64,000 bases of DNA from Cyanobacterium sp. Dongsha4 (GTDB taxonomy: Bacteria; Cyanobacteriota; Cyanobacteriia; Cyanobacteriales; Cyanobacteriaceae). The stretch is taken from positions 2,307,326 through 2,371,325 of the forward strand of contig NZ_CP084098.1 of NCBI RefSeq assembly GCF_036345015.1, given 5' to 3'. Below are positions 44,825 to 56,262 of the stretch, piece by piece. The translations under genes were made by a program, and so were the position numbers. The notes below the pieces were generated by a model. The model had not been told where the DNA came from, searched no databases, and saw only the letters and a list, made by a program, of their open reading frames with translations. Every line of letters begins with the position of its first letter. Position 1 is the stretch's first letter.

Positions 44825-46501
44825 CTAACCTTTTAATTGAAAGAAAGATGTACTATAACTGATGCCATCTTGAGTTCCTTCTGTGGTAATGGTAACAGAT
44901 TCGAGATTATCAAACAGAGGCTTAAAAGCTAATTCCCCTATTTTGATGATGGGGAAGCGACTACGTAAATAAGGGGCTAAATCTTGCCATCGAATGAATA
45001 AGTAACCGTTATTTGCTTGGGGTAAGGCTTCAATACTTTCTTGAAAGTCGCTAGATTGTAAAAGACTCTCGAAGGAGGTGGAAAAAACTTTGCTAAGAAG
45101 ATTGACAGAATTAGTAATAATTTCTTCGTTAGATGTTTCCGAGTGTACCCCTTTGACTTCTGCTTGTAAGCGAGAAAAGTTATTTTCAGAGGTGGTGACT
45201 AATTTTGTCCATGCCGTCATGGTAGTATTCTCAAGGGGGAGTTTGCCTACGCTTAAACCTTTATTTTGAGCTATGTTATCAAGGTTTTCGGCTAGGGAGT
45301 TTTCTTGTTTTTGATTGATAAATAACCAATCTAGTGAATTGTTGATAGTATTTTTGCTTAGGGATAAGGCGTATTCTCCACTAACAGAGGAAAAAATTTC
45401 TTCGTTGAAGTCTAATTCTGTTTTTAATTCGAGAGGATGAATGCCCTGATAGATAATTTCTGCAAGGGGGTTGTGATTGGTGATGCCATTATTGATATTT
45501 TCTCCTAATTTGGCTAGGTTAATTCCAGCTATGGTTAAAATACTGTTTTCAGGAATGTAGTTGAGAGTTTGAGGGGGAGAGGTTAAGGAAGGTGTTTGAT
45601 TGTTTTCTGTATTTACACCTGATAAGGCTGTATGAGTAATTAATCCTTGAGGATTTAAAGCAAGGGAAAGGGTTAGGCTTTGATTGATGTCGGGGTTTGC
45701 AATGATGCTTTGATTGGTAATCCATGCGGAGGTTAAGGGTAGATTACCATAAACGATACTAACTTTTTTTGGGGGTAAAGATGCGATCGCACTTTGATAA
45801 TCTAAATCATGTGCTAAATTAAGATCTACAGCCTGAGCATTGTTAATGGCATCTTTTAAAACAGGTAAATCGTTAGCAAATAAGACAAAATCAGCAACAA
45901 CGGCGGCGGCTACTTGTTTCACGGGAGAATCATCTGTCAGAGGATGTTGATAAATGATGCTAACTCCCTGATAGTCTTCGAGAGTTAATTCCACGTCATT
46001 GGATACCACTTCACGACTGTAGTACGTTTGCAAAAATTCTTTGGCTAATTCAGGAGATTTATTTTTAACTACCAATAAATAACCGGGCTGAGTGCCGTTT
46101 TCTGGAGAGTAATCATAATCAAGAGATGTCACCGCTAAAGTAATTTCGTCTCCTAACCAAGATTTGACATCTTCGGGAGAATCCACTCTAGCAGAGGCTA
46201 GTAAATTTGAACGCAATTGTTCCATTGCCCTGACAACTCGTTTTTGTTCACCATTGTTAGGCAGTAATTGAGCTAAACTGCTTAATTTATCAGGATTAAT
46301 TAGTAGAGATACCATTAAGGGAGATTTTTTAGGAATAAACACTACTCCTTCTGGATTTTTTTTCACGCCTCCTGTTTTCAGATAAGAGGAATTACTGGTA
46401 ATCAAACCTAAGCTGATAAACACTAACAAAATTACACCCATAACCGCAAGAATAACTTTGGGTGTTGTAGAACGAGTTTTCATAGCAACAATAAATACCA
46501 A
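44825..46501 (-). CDS. DUF3352 family protein
   Basis: 558 aa. An N-terminal membrane anchor or uncleaved signal (about 13-33, VILAVMGVILLVFISLGLI) precedes a long extracytoplasmic domain. The motifs FIPKKSPLMVSLLINP, VTSLDYDYSPENGTQPGYLLVV and FADDLP-type repeats are those of DUF3352, a cyanobacterial family of unknown role. Gene lies 195 bp upstream of the vWA cluster on the same strand, but the spacing does not show co-transcription. Confidence 0.8.
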   Translation of the reverse strand: MVFIVAMKTRSTTPKVILAVMGVILLVFISLGLITSNSSYLKTGGVKKNPEGVVFIPKKSPLMVSLLINPDKLSSLAQLLPNNGEQKRVVRAMEQLRSNLLASARVDSPEDVKSWLGDEITLAVTSLDYDYSPENGTQPGYLLVVKNKSPELAKEFLQTYYSREVVSNDVELTLEDYQGVSIIYQHPLTDDSPVKQVAAAVVADFVLFANDLPVLKDAINNAQAVDLNLAHDLDYQSAIASLPPKKVSIVYGNLPLTSAWITNQSIIANPDINQSLTLSLALNPQGLITHTALSGVNTENNQTPSLTSPPQTLNYIPENSILTIAGINLAKLGENINNGITNHNPLAEIIYQGIHPLELKTELDFNEEIFSSVSGEYALSLSKNTINNSLDWLFINQKQENSLAENLDNIAQNKGLSVGKLPLENTTMTAWTKLVTTSENNFSRLQAEVKGVHSETSNEEIITNSVNLLSKVFSTSFESLLQSSDFQESIEALPQANNGYLFIRWQDLAPYLRSRFPIIKIGELAFKPLFDNLESVTITTEGTQDGISYSTSFFQLKG

Positions 46502-46550
46502 TTACATTTGATACTATAGCAACAAATCTGTAAGAGATTTTACTTTACCA

Positions 46551-47258
46551 TTAAACAAATTCTTTTTCCGTTAAACGCCATGATGCAGATATTACTTTGG
46601 GTTCAAGACTAAGTCGGCTGATAACTTGTTCTATTAGTTGATCATTATTAGATTTACTGACTATTTCTGCTTCTATTTTTACTTTCCCTTTTGTCTCATC
46701 CTCTAAGCATTCTCTATACATAGAACGTAGTTTAAAAGTACCATTTTCTCTTAAGGATTGTAATAACAAAGCCCTAATTTGAGTTTCATGTTTACTATTA
46801 CAGATAACATCACACTGATAGCATAAATGTAGTTCTGTATTTTCTAGGGGTTGTTGATTAATCATTTCTCCAAAGGGAGGTAAGATAAGATGAGCGATCA
46901 AAACTGCGATCGCACCTAAAAAAGCCTGAGACATAAAACCAGAGCCAGTTAAAGCACCAATAGCCGCCGCACACCAAAGAGTTGCCGCCGTATTCAATCC
47001 CCTAACATTTAACCCCTCTCTTAATATCACCCCTCCTGCTAAAAAACCAATACCAGAAACCACTTGAGCAGAGATTCTCGAAGGGCTACTATCTCCTTCA
47101 ATTAAAACCGATAACATCACAAATAAACAAGCTCCCACCGAGACAAGAGTATTCGTTAATAATCCTGCCATTCTTTGGCGCCACTGACGCTCAAACCCCA
47201 AGGATGCACCTAGGGTAAAAGCAACGGTGATACGGATAATAAATTCTAAATTAGTCAT
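46551..47258 (-). CDS. MgtC/SapB family membrane protein
   Basis: 235 aa. Several transmembrane segments in the first 130 residues, with LGASLGFERQWRQRMAGLLTNTLVSVGACLFV and VVSGIGFLAGGVILREG…GLNTAATLWCAAAIG, the MgtC core. A cytoplasmic ACT-like C-terminal domain follows (about 140-230). In other bacteria, MgtC-type proteins are linked to Mg2+ homeostasis and ATP synthase control. Confidence 0.88.
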   Translation of the reverse strand: MTNLEFIIRITVAFTLGASLGFERQWRQRMAGLLTNTLVSVGACLFVMLSVLIEGDSSPSRISAQVVSGIGFLAGGVILREGLNVRGLNTAATLWCAAAIGALTGSGFMSQAFLGAIAVLIAHLILPPFGEMINQQPLENTELHLCYQCDVICNSKHETQIRALLLQSLRENGTFKLRSMYRECLEDETKGKVKIEAEIVSKSNNDQLIEQVISRLSLEPKVISASWRLTEKEFV

Positions 47259-47526
47259 TTAGCAATTAGAAAAATAAAAAGGGCAAAGGGCAAGGGGCAA
47301 AGGGCAAGAGGCAAATTTAATTAACACTAACTCTAAGCGCCAACTTCCGATTTCTAACTCCTGATTTCTTTTCAATCTCTCAATCCCCTAAAACCTCGAT
47401 CATTATTCATAATAGACCTCTTGCAAAATTAAAATCAATTTATATGGGTTTGGGTTCGATTTTTTAATGTTACCCGTTGCCTGTTGACTGAGAGAGCAAG
47501 AAGTCTAATGAAATGGGTTGAAAAAG

Positions 47527-50130
47527 TTAGACTACGACAAAGTTAACTAATTTATTCGGCACAACGATTACTTTCTTAATTTCCTTGTCAGCAATGTATT
47601 TTTGAGCAATATCCGAAGCACGGGCGATCGCCTCTAGTTCGTCTTTACTAGCGGAAGCAGGAGCGGAAATAGTACCTCTGGTTTTGCCTTTGATTTGAAT
47701 AACAAGGGTGATTTCATCAACAGTTAAGGCTTCTTCATCGATGGTTAACCAGTTGGCTAAATGTACCGATTCGCTGTTGCCTAGTTTGTGCCACAATTCC
47801 TCACTGATATGGGGGGCAAAAGGTGCTAATAATAAGATGAGGGTTTCCACTCCTTCTCGATAGACGGGAGAGTTTTTGATTTTGGCATCCCTTAAGGCGT
47901 TACTTAACTTCATCAACTCCGACACCGCCGTATTAAACTGATAATCGCCGTTTAAGTCTTCGGAAATCTCTTTAATTGCGGTATGAATCGCCCTTCTTAA
48001 GTCTTTCTCCTCTTTGCTCAAATTTGCTTTGTCAATGGCTTTATCCTTTGCAGAATCAGGATTTTCGTTAAATTCATTCACCAATAACCAGACTCGGTTA
48101 AGGAAGCGATACTGCCCTTCCACGTCTGCGTCATCCCATTCTAAATCTTTCTCAGGGGGTGCTTTAAAGAGGATAAACATTCTAGCGGTATCTGCACCGT
48201 ATTTTTCCAAGACTAATTTCGGATCAACGCCGTTATACTTGGATTTTGACATTTTTTCGTAAAATACCGAGAGGCGATCGCCGCTTTCTTTGTCATAATA
48301 AGCAGTAACCGTTTTACCGTCTTTGCCTTCTTCCTCTCTCGATTCGATATTTTCAGGAATTACATATTTCCCTGTTTGGGGATTTTTATAGGTTAAACCC
48401 TGTACCATCCCTTGAGTTAAAAGGCGTTTGAAAGGCTCATCCACATTGACTAAACCCCTATCTCTGACGACTTTGGTGAAGAAACGAGAATAAAGTAAGT
48501 GTAAAATGGCGTGTTCAATACCACCTACATACTGATCCACCCCCATCCAATCATTCACTCTATCGGGGTTAAAAGGCTCATTTTGGTTCGTTGCGTCGGT
48601 ATAACGTAAAAAATACCATGAGGAGTCGATAAAGGTGTCCATAGTGTCGGTTTCCCTTTTAGCTGGTTTACCACATTTGGGACAAGTAACATTAACCCAA
48701 TCATCAAGTTTAGCAAGGGGAGAAGGACCTCGTCCAGAAAATTCCACTTGTTCAGGTAATTGTACGGGTAATTGTTCTGTAGGTACAGGAACTGTGCCAC
48801 AATCTTCGCAGTGAATGACGGGAATTGGACACCCCCAGTAACGCTGGCGGGAGATTAACCAGTCTCTGAGGCGATATTGGATGCGTTTTTTGCCAAATCC
48901 TTCATTTTCCGCTAGTTTAATCACCGCTTCTTTACCTTTCATGGAATTCATGCCGTTGAAGTTCCCTGAGTTGATCATTGTACCGACTTCGGTATAGGCT
49001 TCAAGGAAGCAAATATCACCGTTATCCGCATCATCAGGCAAGATAACCACTTTCATGGGGAGGTTATTTTCTTTGGCAAATTTGAAGTCTCTGACATCGT
49101 GGGCTGGTACACCCATAACTGCCCCTGTACCGTATTCATACAACACATAATTAGCAATCAAAATGGGGATTTCTTCTCCCGTGAAGGGATTAATGGCTTT
49201 ACCCCCTGTCAATGTGCCTTTTTTTGGTTTATCATCGGCGGTGCGATCGATCTCGCTTTCACTGCTTACCTCTTGGATAAAGGCTTCTACCGCTTCTTTT
49301 CTGTCAGGAGTGGTTACTTTTTCCGTGAGGGGATGTTCAGGGGCTAAAACTACATAAGTCACCCCATATACTGTATCAGGACGGGTAGTAAAAACGGCGA
49401 TTTTCTCGTCACTGCCGACAATAGGAAATTCTAAATAAGCCCCCACAGACTTACCAATCCAGTTTTCCTGCATGGTTTTGACTCGATCGGGCCATCCTTG
49501 TAACTGTTGTAAGTCGTTTAATAACTGTTCGGCATAATCAGTAATTTTCAAAAACCACTGTCTTAATAATTTACGCTCGACTTTTGCACCACTACGCCAC
49601 GAATAGCCTTCTGCGTCAACTTGTTCGTTAGCTAACACCGTTTGATCGATCGGATCCCAGTTAACGGCTGCTTCTTTCTGATAGGCAAGTCCAGCTTCAT
49701 AAAATTGCAAAAATAACCACTGTGTCCATTTATAATAGTCAGGGGAACAGGTTGCAACTTCTCGACACCAATCGATGGATAATCCTAACTCTTGAAGCTG
49801 CGATCGCATCTGTGCAATATTTTCATAAGTCCATTTTGCAGGGGGGATACCTCGATCAATTGCCGCATTTTCCGCAGGTAAACCAAAAGCATCCCACCCC
49901 ATAGGATGTAAAACTCGATGCCCTTGCATTCGCTTGAAACGGGCGATTACATCAGTAATAACATAGTTGCGCACATGACCCATGTGTAATTTCCCTGAAG
50001 GGTAAGGGAACATAGAAAGAGCGTAAAATTTAGGTTTATCTTGATTTTCTTCTGTTAAATAAAGGTTAGAATCAGACCATTGTTGTTGCCATTTTGATTC
50101 TATATCACTAGGTTGATAAGGAGATTGCAT
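47527..50130 (-). CDS. leuS: Leucyl-tRNA synthetase
   Basis: 867 aa, full length class I synthetase. HIGH motif as HMGH (49-52), the editing domain (CP1), and KMSKS motif in [13 protein letters not shown] are all seen, with C-terminal anticodon-binding and Leu-specific domains. Zinc-finger CEDCGTV and CPKCGKP are present. Charges tRNA-Leu. Confidence 0.97.
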   Translation of the reverse strand: MQSPYQPSDIESKWQQQWSDSNLYLTEENQDKPKFYALSMFPYPSGKLHMGHVRNYVITDVIARFKRMQGHRVLHPMGWDAFGLPAENAAIDRGIPPAKWTYENIAQMRSQLQELGLSIDWCREVATCSPDYYKWTQWLFLQFYEAGLAYQKEAAVNWDPIDQTVLANEQVDAEGYSWRSGAKVERKLLRQWFLKITDYAEQLLNDLQQLQGWPDRVKTMQENWIGKSVGAYLEFPIVGSDEKIAVFTTRPDTVYGVTYVVLAPEHPLTEKVTTPDRKEAVEAFIQEVSSESEIDRTADDKPKKGTLTGGKAINPFTGEEIPILIANYVLYEYGTGAVMGVPAHDVRDFKFAKENNLPMKVVILPDDADNGDICFLEAYTEVGTMINSGNFNGMNSMKGKEAVIKLAENEGFGKKRIQYRLRDWLISRQRYWGCPIPVIHCEDCGTVPVPTEQLPVQLPEQVEFSGRGPSPLAKLDDWVNVTCPKCGKPAKRETDTMDTFIDSSWYFLRYTDATNQNEPFNPDRVNDWMGVDQYVGGIEHAILHLLYSRFFTKVVRDRGLVNVDEPFKRLLTQGMVQGLTYKNPQTGKYVIPENIESREEEGKDGKTVTAYYDKESGDRLSVFYEKMSKSKYNGVDPKLVLEKYGADTARMFILFKAPPEKDLEWDDADVEGQYRFLNRVWLLVNEFNENPDSAKDKAIDKANLSKEEKDLRRAIHTAIKEISEDLNGDYQFNTAVSELMKLSNALRDAKIKNSPVYREGVETLILLLAPFAPHISEELWHKLGNSESVHLANWLTIDEEALTVDEITLVIQIKGKTRGTISAPASASKDELEAIARASDIAQKYIADKEIKKVIVVPNKLVNFVVV

Positions 50131-50217
50131 AATATAAAAGAAAAACTATTTATAATACTTTAATTTAGTCAATGTTCTATTCTAATTGAAATTGGAAATG
50201 TCTTTTTATTATCTATC

Positions 50218-51027
50218 TTGCTTCTTTGTATGAATTATTTAAAAACAAATAACACTTTTGAACAATCAAATATTTATTCCCTTCTCAAAACCACTCAAAG
50301 AGTAAGAGTCAGTGACGGGAAAAAAATTTCTATTCTTAATGGTACTTCTTCTGCTAACTATATTCTCTTACTCGTCTTACCTCAATTAGGAGATTTTGAT
50401 AGTCTTGAATACGCTTGGTGGTTAAATAAATATCAAAATATTTTGAATGGAAAAAAAATTGCCCTAAGAGCGATCGCAATTGGTAACTTAAAATCAGGGG
50501 AAAAGTATTGTCAATATACGGGATTTAACCCAGAAAATTTATTTTTGGACGAAACAGCAGAAATTCATCAACAATTAAACTTATACCAAGGTTTAAACTG
50601 GAAATTTCCCACCTTTAATTGTAGTCAAAATCAATGGCTGAATTTGATCTTGATGTGTGCAGGAATAGGCAGTAAAGGAACATTAAAAGAAGTTTTACGT
50701 GGTTATTTTGGAGATAAAAAAGCACCATCTCTATTGCAAGAAAACGAAGTTATTAACATCAAATTGTTACCCCCCATTAAAGGCACACTATTTAACAAAA
50801 TAGGGAAAAACTATCAACGCCCTTTCGAGTTAGCAACCATCAGATTAAAAAATATGATAGAGGTGTTGACTAACTGGCGAACCTATGTACCTAACGATAA
50901 CTATTTAACCCAAAGAGGAGGTACTTTTTTATTTAACAGTCAGGGAAAAATTATTTATCAACATCGAGACAAAGGCATACTAGGATTTGCCGAAAACAAA
51001 AGTAATCCTCTCGCCTTTTTACCTTAA
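50218..51027 (+). CDS. Peroxiredoxin-like (AhpC/TSA-type) protein without peroxidatic cysteine
   Basis: 269 aa. The C-terminal part has GGTFLFNSQGKIIYQHRDKGILGFAE, a thioredoxin-fold end characteristic of Prx-like2/AhpC-TSA family members in cyanobacteria. The usual redox motif near the first beta strand is replaced by LLLVLPQLGDFDSLEYAWW with no cysteine, so peroxidase activity is doubtful. The MNYL start at residue 5 (50230) is an alternative. Confidence 0.7.
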   Translation: MLLCMNYLKTNNTFEQSNIYSLLKTTQRVRVSDGKKISILNGTSSANYILLLVLPQLGDFDSLEYAWWLNKYQNILNGKKIALRAIAIGNLKSGEKYCQYTGFNPENLFLDETAEIHQQLNLYQGLNWKFPTFNCSQNQWLNLILMCAGIGSKGTLKEVLRGYFGDKKAPSLLQENEVINIKLLPPIKGTLFNKIGKNYQRPFELATIRLKNMIEVLTNWRTYVPNDNYLTQRGGTFLFNSQGKIIYQHRDKGILGFAENKSNPLAFLP

Positions 51028-51601
51028 CAAGGGGCAAAGTTAAAAGGGTAATAGTGAATAGTTGATCATTAAGGAAATACAAAAACGCTAAAACTATTGC
51101 CAGTAAAAGAATCTAGTGTTTTAGAGCTTTGAGGATTAAGAAGTAGTTAAAAATGTTGAGATTATCAATTTATAACCATAAACCATTAAAAACTATTGCA
51201 AGAGTGCCTATTCCCTACCTGAGTTCGATGGAAAAAGTATCGAAAAATAAAGCGCCCTCGAGTTATCATCGAGCCCATTTTGGAATAAAAAATTATTAAA
51301 TTTAGGAAAAACTCATTTAAAATCAATTTATTGAGCTTTTTTGTCAATAATTATTACTTTTAACTCCGAACTCCGAACTCCGAACTCCGAACTCCGAACT
51401 CAGGTATTCCCTGCCTTAACCAGAAAATTTTAGAATGAAACAGCCCTGCCCTTAACACCCCAATACCTCAACAACCTATCTCTTAACTTCGAACTCATTT
51501 CCCTCGACATTAGGAAAGTATTTTCTAATTTATTCATTTTAAAAGTAAAGTAGATTACCTTTTTATGTCATAATCATTAATAATCGTCTATTTTAGATTT
51601 A
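51028..51601. other. Intergenic region carrying MITE-like copy 2
   Basis: 574 bp with no gene. It is mostly the second MITE-like element; the rest is common repeat DNA and the thrC upstream region. Confidence 0.6.
51074..51449. mobile_element. MITE-like element, left-truncated copy
   Basis: 376 bp aligned without gaps to 1292-1667, about 11 substitutions, so near 97% identity by eye. The right terminal repeat tgaaacagccctgc (51436-51449) is intact and matches the ISAs1-family remnant exactly, but the first 19 bp including the left terminal repeat are missing. No target duplication is seen. It has the five aactccg units. Confidence 0.85.
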
Positions 51602-52717
51602 ATGCCCGTGGTAGCAACGAAACTAGATCAACCATCAACAACTTATCATGTTAAAGCAGGGTGGAAAGGCTTAATAGAAGAATATAAGCACTATTTGCCT
51701 GTCACAGAATCTACTCCTATTATTACTCTCAGAGAAGGAAACACGCCTCTAATACCTGTGTCCTCCATCTCGAAAATGATTGGCAGAAATGTCAAAGTTT
51801 ATGTTAAATATGATGGCTTGAATCCCACGGGTTCATTCAAAGATAGAGGAATGACAATGGCTATTTCCAAAGCCAAAGAAGCAGGGGCTCAAGCTGTGAT
51901 TTGTGCTAGTACAGGCAATACATCTGCCGCCGCCGCCGCCTATGCCACCAGAGCGGGAATGAAAGCATTTGTAATTATTCCTGATGGTTATGTTGCCCTT
52001 GGTAAGTTAGCACAGGCTTTAATTTATGGAGCGGAAGTATTAGCCATTGATGGTAATTTTGATGACGCTTTGACAATTGTTAGAGAAATGGCAGAAAGTT
52101 ATCCTGTTACTCTCGTAAACTCCGTTAATCCCTACCGTTTGGAGGGTCAAAAAACAGCCGCTTTTGAAGTAGTTGACACCCTTGGTTATGCTCCTGACTG
52201 GTTAGCGATTCCTGTGGGTAATGCAGGAAACATTACTGCTTATTGGATGGGTTTTTGTCAATATCACAGTGAGAATAAGTGTGATATATTACCTAAAATG
52301 ATGGGTTTCCAAGCCGCAGGTTCAGCTCCTTTTGTGGAAGGGCATCAGGTATTAAAACCAGAAACCATCGCAACAGCCATTAGAATCGGTAATCCTGCAA
52401 ATTGGGAAAAGGCTTTATCTGTTAGAGATGCTTCTCAAGGACAATTTAATGCGGTTACAGATGCGGAAATATTGGAAGCATATCGCATTTTGGGAAGAGA
52501 AGAAGGAGTTTTTTGTGAACCGGCAAGTGCGGCTTCTGTGGCTGGAGTTTTAAAACTGAAAGAGCAAATTCCTGATAATGGTACTGTTGTTTGTGTTTTA
52601 ACGGGTAATGGATTAAAAGACCCTGATAGTGCCATGAAATTAAGTGAAAGTGGCATTAGAGGAGGCATTAAAGCTGATTTGAATGAAGTTGCCCGAATTA
52701 TGGGATTTATTAGTTAA
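51602..52717 (+). CDS. thrC: Threonine synthase
   Basis: 371 aa. Converts O-phosphohomoserine to threonine with PLP; Lys80 in [11 protein letters not shown] binds [19 protein letters not shown] and [13 protein letters not shown] (phosphate binding) are seen. Length and form fit the short class used by many cyanobacteria. Confidence 0.96.
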   Translation: MPVVATKLDQPSTTYHVKAGWKGLIEEYKHYLPVTESTPIITLREGNTPLIPVSSISKMIGRNVKVYVKYDGLNPTGSFKDRGMTMAISKAKEAGAQAVICASTGNTSAAAAAYATRAGMKAFVIIPDGYVALGKLAQALIYGAEVLAIDGNFDDALTIVREMAESYPVTLVNSVNPYRLEGQKTAAFEVVDTLGYAPDWLAIPVGNAGNITAYWMGFCQYHSENKCDILPKMMGFQAAGSAPFVEGHQVLKPETIATAIRIGNPANWEKALSVRDASQGQFNAVTDAEILEAYRILGREEGVFCEPASAASVAGVLKLKEQIPDNGTVVCVLTGNGLKDPDSAMKLSESGIRGGIKADLNEVARIMGFIS

Positions 52718-53001
52718 CCTCAGTCTGGTATAAGAATTTCGGAGAGTTGGAGAGTTAATCTAAGTTCAGACTTCAGAGTTAGGAGTTAAATTTAAGGGAT
52801 TTTAACAAAAACAGTTAATAAATTGACTTTCTTGTTTTTAATGTATTAATACACATTTAACTTATATTCTTCTTCGTTCTTGAAAACAACTCAAACACTG
52901 ACAAGAGTGCTTAGTTTATAGCTCCCCATCCCCCTAAAACCTGATACCTGCAACCTGAAACCTATCCTAATTCGATATTTTTAAACTGAACCAAGGTTAT
53001 A

Positions 53002-53946
53002 CTAAAGTCTAATTCCATCAGTTTTATTTTGATAATTTTGACTTAGCCAAGCAAAGGTTTTTTCTAAACCATTTTTTAATGAAGTATCGCAAGATAAACC
53101 AAAAGAATTAAGACGAGAAACATCAAAAATCTTGATCATTTGTCCATCGGGTTTTGTGCTATCCCAACTCAGTTTTCCTGCAAATCCTGTTACTTCTTTT
53201 ATTGTTTCAGCTAATTCTTTAATAGGAGTTGTTGTACCAGAGGAGATGTTAACAGGTTCACTAGAATCATAATTTTCAATGAAATAAGGAATGACTTTTG
53301 CCACATCTTCCGCATAGACAAAGTCCCGTTGAGGTGTCCCAGTTCCCCACATTGTAACTTCATCCAAACCATTTAATTTAGCTTCATAAAAACGTCTTAA
53401 TAATGCTGGTACAACATGAGACTCGTTATTGCGAAAATTATCATATTCTCCATATAAATTTCCCGGAATCAATACTACAGAATTTAAACCATATTGGGTA
53501 CGATAGGATTGAGAGGCAACAATACCCATTTTTTTTGCACTAGAATAACCCGCACTTTCTGGTTGAGGATAGCCTTCCCACATTTGAGATTCATCGATGG
53601 GAGATTTTGCGGTTGCAGGGTAGCTACATCCTCCCATGGTATAAATCATTTTTTTGACGTTAAATCTAGCCGCCTGTTCAAATACTAAGGCAGTTAAGAG
53701 GGTATTACGATAATAAAAATCTGCAGGGTAAGCACGATTTGCCCCAATTCCTCCAGAGTAAGCGGCGAGGTGTATTAAGATTTCTGGGTGTAAGTCTTCA
53801 AACATCTTTACCACCGCCACAGGATTCATTAAGTCATAGTCTTTTGAAGATAAACCAATAATTTCTGCATGGGGGTATTTTTGCTTAAGTTGGGGTAATA
53901 GATGTCTGCCTAAAAAACCGCTTGCACCTGTAACGACTATTTTCAT
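53002..53946 (-). CDS. GDP-L-fucose synthase-like NAD-dependent epimerase
   Basis: 314 aa, extended SDR. Rossmann motif GASGFLG (7-13), SSAKK with the active-site Tyr and Lys (GYSSAKKMG), and the substrate region LIPGNLYG and GTPQRDFVY. It resembles GDP-fucose synthase (WcaG), including IHLAAYSGGIGANRAYPADFYYRN. The substrate cannot be proved from sequence, and no gmd or surface-polysaccharide cluster is adjacent. Confidence 0.82.
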   Translation of the reverse strand: MKIVVTGASGFLGRHLLPQLKQKYPHAEIIGLSSKDYDLMNPVAVVKMFEDLHPEILIHLAAYSGGIGANRAYPADFYYRNTLLTALVFEQAARFNVKKMIYTMGGCSYPATAKSPIDESQMWEGYPQPESAGYSSAKKMGIVASQSYRTQYGLNSVVLIPGNLYGEYDNFRNNESHVVPALLRRFYEAKLNGLDEVTMWGTGTPQRDFVYAEDVAKVIPYFIENYDSSEPVNISSGTTTPIKELAETIKEVTGFAGKLSWDSTKPDGQMIKIFDVSRLNSFGLSCDTSLKNGLEKTFAWLSQNYQNKTDGIRL

Positions 53947-54010
53947 ATTTATTTATTTTGCTTTATTTTCCCTTGATTTGACTCTCAATGATCATATAAC
54001 AAAACTAAAA

Positions 54011-54979
54011 CTACACCATTTTTTTACTAAAAATTGCTACTAGAATCACAACTCCAAAGGCTAGACGATACCAAACAAACACCCATGTATCTTGACGTTG
54101 TAGATAGCGGATTAACCAAGCAATGGCTAGATAGGAAAAAATCCCAGAAGAAATTAAGGCAACGATTAAAGAGACGATGGAAGTTGAATTATAACCTGCA
54201 GAAAAAACATCTTTGAATTCTACTAAACCAGCTAAAGTTATGGCGGGAATACCTAATAAAAAGGAAAAACGGGCGGCGGTTGCCCTTTGCAGATTCATGA
54301 ACAAACCTGCGGTTATGGTAGAACCTGAGCGAGATACTCCGGGTATTAAGGCTAAAGATTGAGCAAATCCCATTAAAATGCCGTCTTTTGTCGATAAATG
54401 TTCAAAATCCCTTTGATGTTGGCTGAATTTTTCACTTAATGCTAGTAGTATAGCCATCACAATAGATGCGATCGCAATTGTTGTCATACTACGGAAAGCA
54501 GAATTATCTAAATCTTTAACAAAGAGTTTGAGCATTAAACCCAAAATAACAATGGGAATAGTACCAATAATAATGCCTACTCCGATTTTAAATTCTTGTG
54601 TTTGATAATTTTGGTTACGAATTGCCTTAGTAATACCGACCCCTAAATCCACCAAATCTTTCCAAAAATACCATAAAACTGCCACAATACTACCCAACTG
54701 AATTATCGCAGTAAAAGTCACCCCCGGATCACCCCACCCCAAAGCCACAGGAATCGCCTTTAAGTGAGCTGTGCTACTAATGGGAATGAACTCTGTTAAC
54801 CCCTGTACCATCCCCAAAATAAAAGCCTGAAAAACATTCATGGATGACACCGAGTTATTGGAAATATTCTCTACTGGTTGAGAGAGGGTGACGGATTGAG
54901 AAAAAAGCACCAATAATATCCCCCCAGTGATACCAGAAGCAATGGTATAGAGATGAGATTGAGAAATGGATTTCGACAT
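54011..54979 (-). CDS. uppP: Undecaprenyl-diphosphatase
   Basis: 322 aa, multi-pass membrane protein (BacA/UppP). The motif QGLTEFIPISSTAHL and the later PGVSRSGSTITAG are the catalytic family signatures. It recycles undecaprenyl pyrophosphate for peptidoglycan synthesis and can confer bacitracin tolerance. The N-terminus is longer than usual by one hydrophobic segment. Confidence 0.95.
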   Translation of the reverse strand: MSKSISQSHLYTIASGITGGILLVLFSQSVTLSQPVENISNNSVSSMNVFQAFILGMVQGLTEFIPISSTAHLKAIPVALGWGDPGVTFTAIIQLGSIVAVLWYFWKDLVDLGVGITKAIRNQNYQTQEFKIGVGIIIGTIPIVILGLMLKLFVKDLDNSAFRSMTTIAIASIVMAILLALSEKFSQHQRDFEHLSTKDGILMGFAQSLALIPGVSRSGSTITAGLFMNLQRATAARFSFLLGIPAITLAGLVEFKDVFSAGYNSTSIVSLIVALISSGIFSYLAIAWLIRYLQRQDTWVFVWYRLAFGVVILVAIFSKKMV

Positions 54980-55093
54980 AAATGAGAAAATAAACAGCAG
55001 TGATTATGTAAGGGGTTGTTACCCCCTTGTCAGCATACATTACAAGAAAATATGAACGTATATGCTTTAGTTCCGATAATTGAACCAGAGTGA

Positions 55094-56197
55094 TTATAAC
55101 TCTTTTTGCACCTGTGCCACTGCTTCGCTATTTCCTTGTTGTTGATAAATAGTTAAGGCTTTACTCAACATCTCTTGGGCTTCTTGATTTCTACCTCTAG
55201 CTTTTAATAACAAACCCAAGCGATGATAGCCATAAGGATTTTGGGGTGCTAACTCTACAAAACGACGATAGGCAACAATTGCCCCAAATTGGTCTTCTTT
55301 CTGCTCTAAAATTCTAGCAATACCCCCATAGGCTTGAAGGAAGTTATTGTCCAAAGCAGAGGCTTTTTCGTAGGCTTGGAGAGCGTTTTCCCAGTCTTGG
55401 GTTTGTTCATATACCATGCCCATTTTGAAAATGATTTGGGGATTATTCGGTTGAGAATCTTCTAATATTTTTAATTCTTTTAATCCTGCATCAAAGTCTT
55501 GCTCTTTGAAATATGCCGTAGCGAGTTTTAACCTTAAATCTTGATTGTAGGGAAATTTTTTTAAGGCAGTTTCCAGAAAAGCAATTGCTTCAGTATTTTT
55601 TTCCTGTTGATAGAGTGCGGTTGCCATCATATCATAAGCGGTTTCATTTTTAGGATCAAGGGCGATCGCCCTCTGAAAATAAGTTTCTACATTCCCATAT
55701 TCTCTATTACGCACTAACAAAACCCCTAAAGCAACAAAATTATCAGCTTTTTGAGGTTGAACTACTGTTGCTTTCTCATAAGCTGCGATCGCACCTTTAT
55801 CATCTCCCAACTGTGCCAAAGAATAACCCAAAGCATAATAAAAATCACCATTATCGGGAGCAAGAGAAATGGCTTGTTGATAAGCCTCCACCGCCGATGA
55901 GAAATTTCCTGCAGAAGCATAAAGATAACCAATACTAGAAAATATTTTTGGATTACTTCTATCTAAACTTGCCGCCTGACGGTAAATAGATAAAGCATTA
56001 TCAACATTTCCAGCCACTACATATTTTTCACCTTGTTGTAGCAATTTATATAACTGTTGTCTCTGTTGTGAATTTAAAGACGCTTTAGCCTGTGCCTGTG
56101 CGGATAAATCCCCAGAAAATAAACCAATACCTCCTATAAGCAAAGAAATCATGATTTGAGGGATAATTGTCTTAAACACGACTTTTCCTACCTCCAT
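55094..56197 (-). CDS. Secreted or anchored TPR protein
   Basis: 367 aa. Hydrophobic N-terminus (about 8-34, IIPQIMISLLIGGIGLFSG…AQA) looks like a signal peptide. About eight TPR units follow (…YVVAGNVDNALSIYRQAASLDRSN, …IGYLYASAGNFSSAVEAYQQAISLAPDN, and so on). A protein-interaction scaffold, likely periplasmic; specific role unknown. Confidence 0.82.
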   Translation of the reverse strand: MEVGKVVFKTIIPQIMISLLIGGIGLFSGDLSAQAQAKASLNSQQRQQLYKLLQQGEKYVVAGNVDNALSIYRQAASLDRSNPKIFSSIGYLYASAGNFSSAVEAYQQAISLAPDNGDFYYALGYSLAQLGDDKGAIAAYEKATVVQPQKADNFVALGVLLVRNREYGNVETYFQRAIALDPKNETAYDMMATALYQQEKNTEAIAFLETALKKFPYNQDLRLKLATAYFKEQDFDAGLKELKILEDSQPNNPQIIFKMGMVYEQTQDWENALQAYEKASALDNNFLQAYGGIARILEQKEDQFGAIVAYRRFVELAPQNPYGYHRLGLLLKARGRNQEAQEMLSKALTIYQQQGNSEAVAQVQKEL

Positions 56198-56262
56198 TAA
56201 ACTTAAAGAATCTTAATCTTACCATGAAAAATTGCGATGATACCTTTTATTGATCTTTCTCC

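Noticed and set aside
48555-48800. Second minus-strand frame within leuS
   Set aside because: Overlaps the leuS reading frame with no independent signal.
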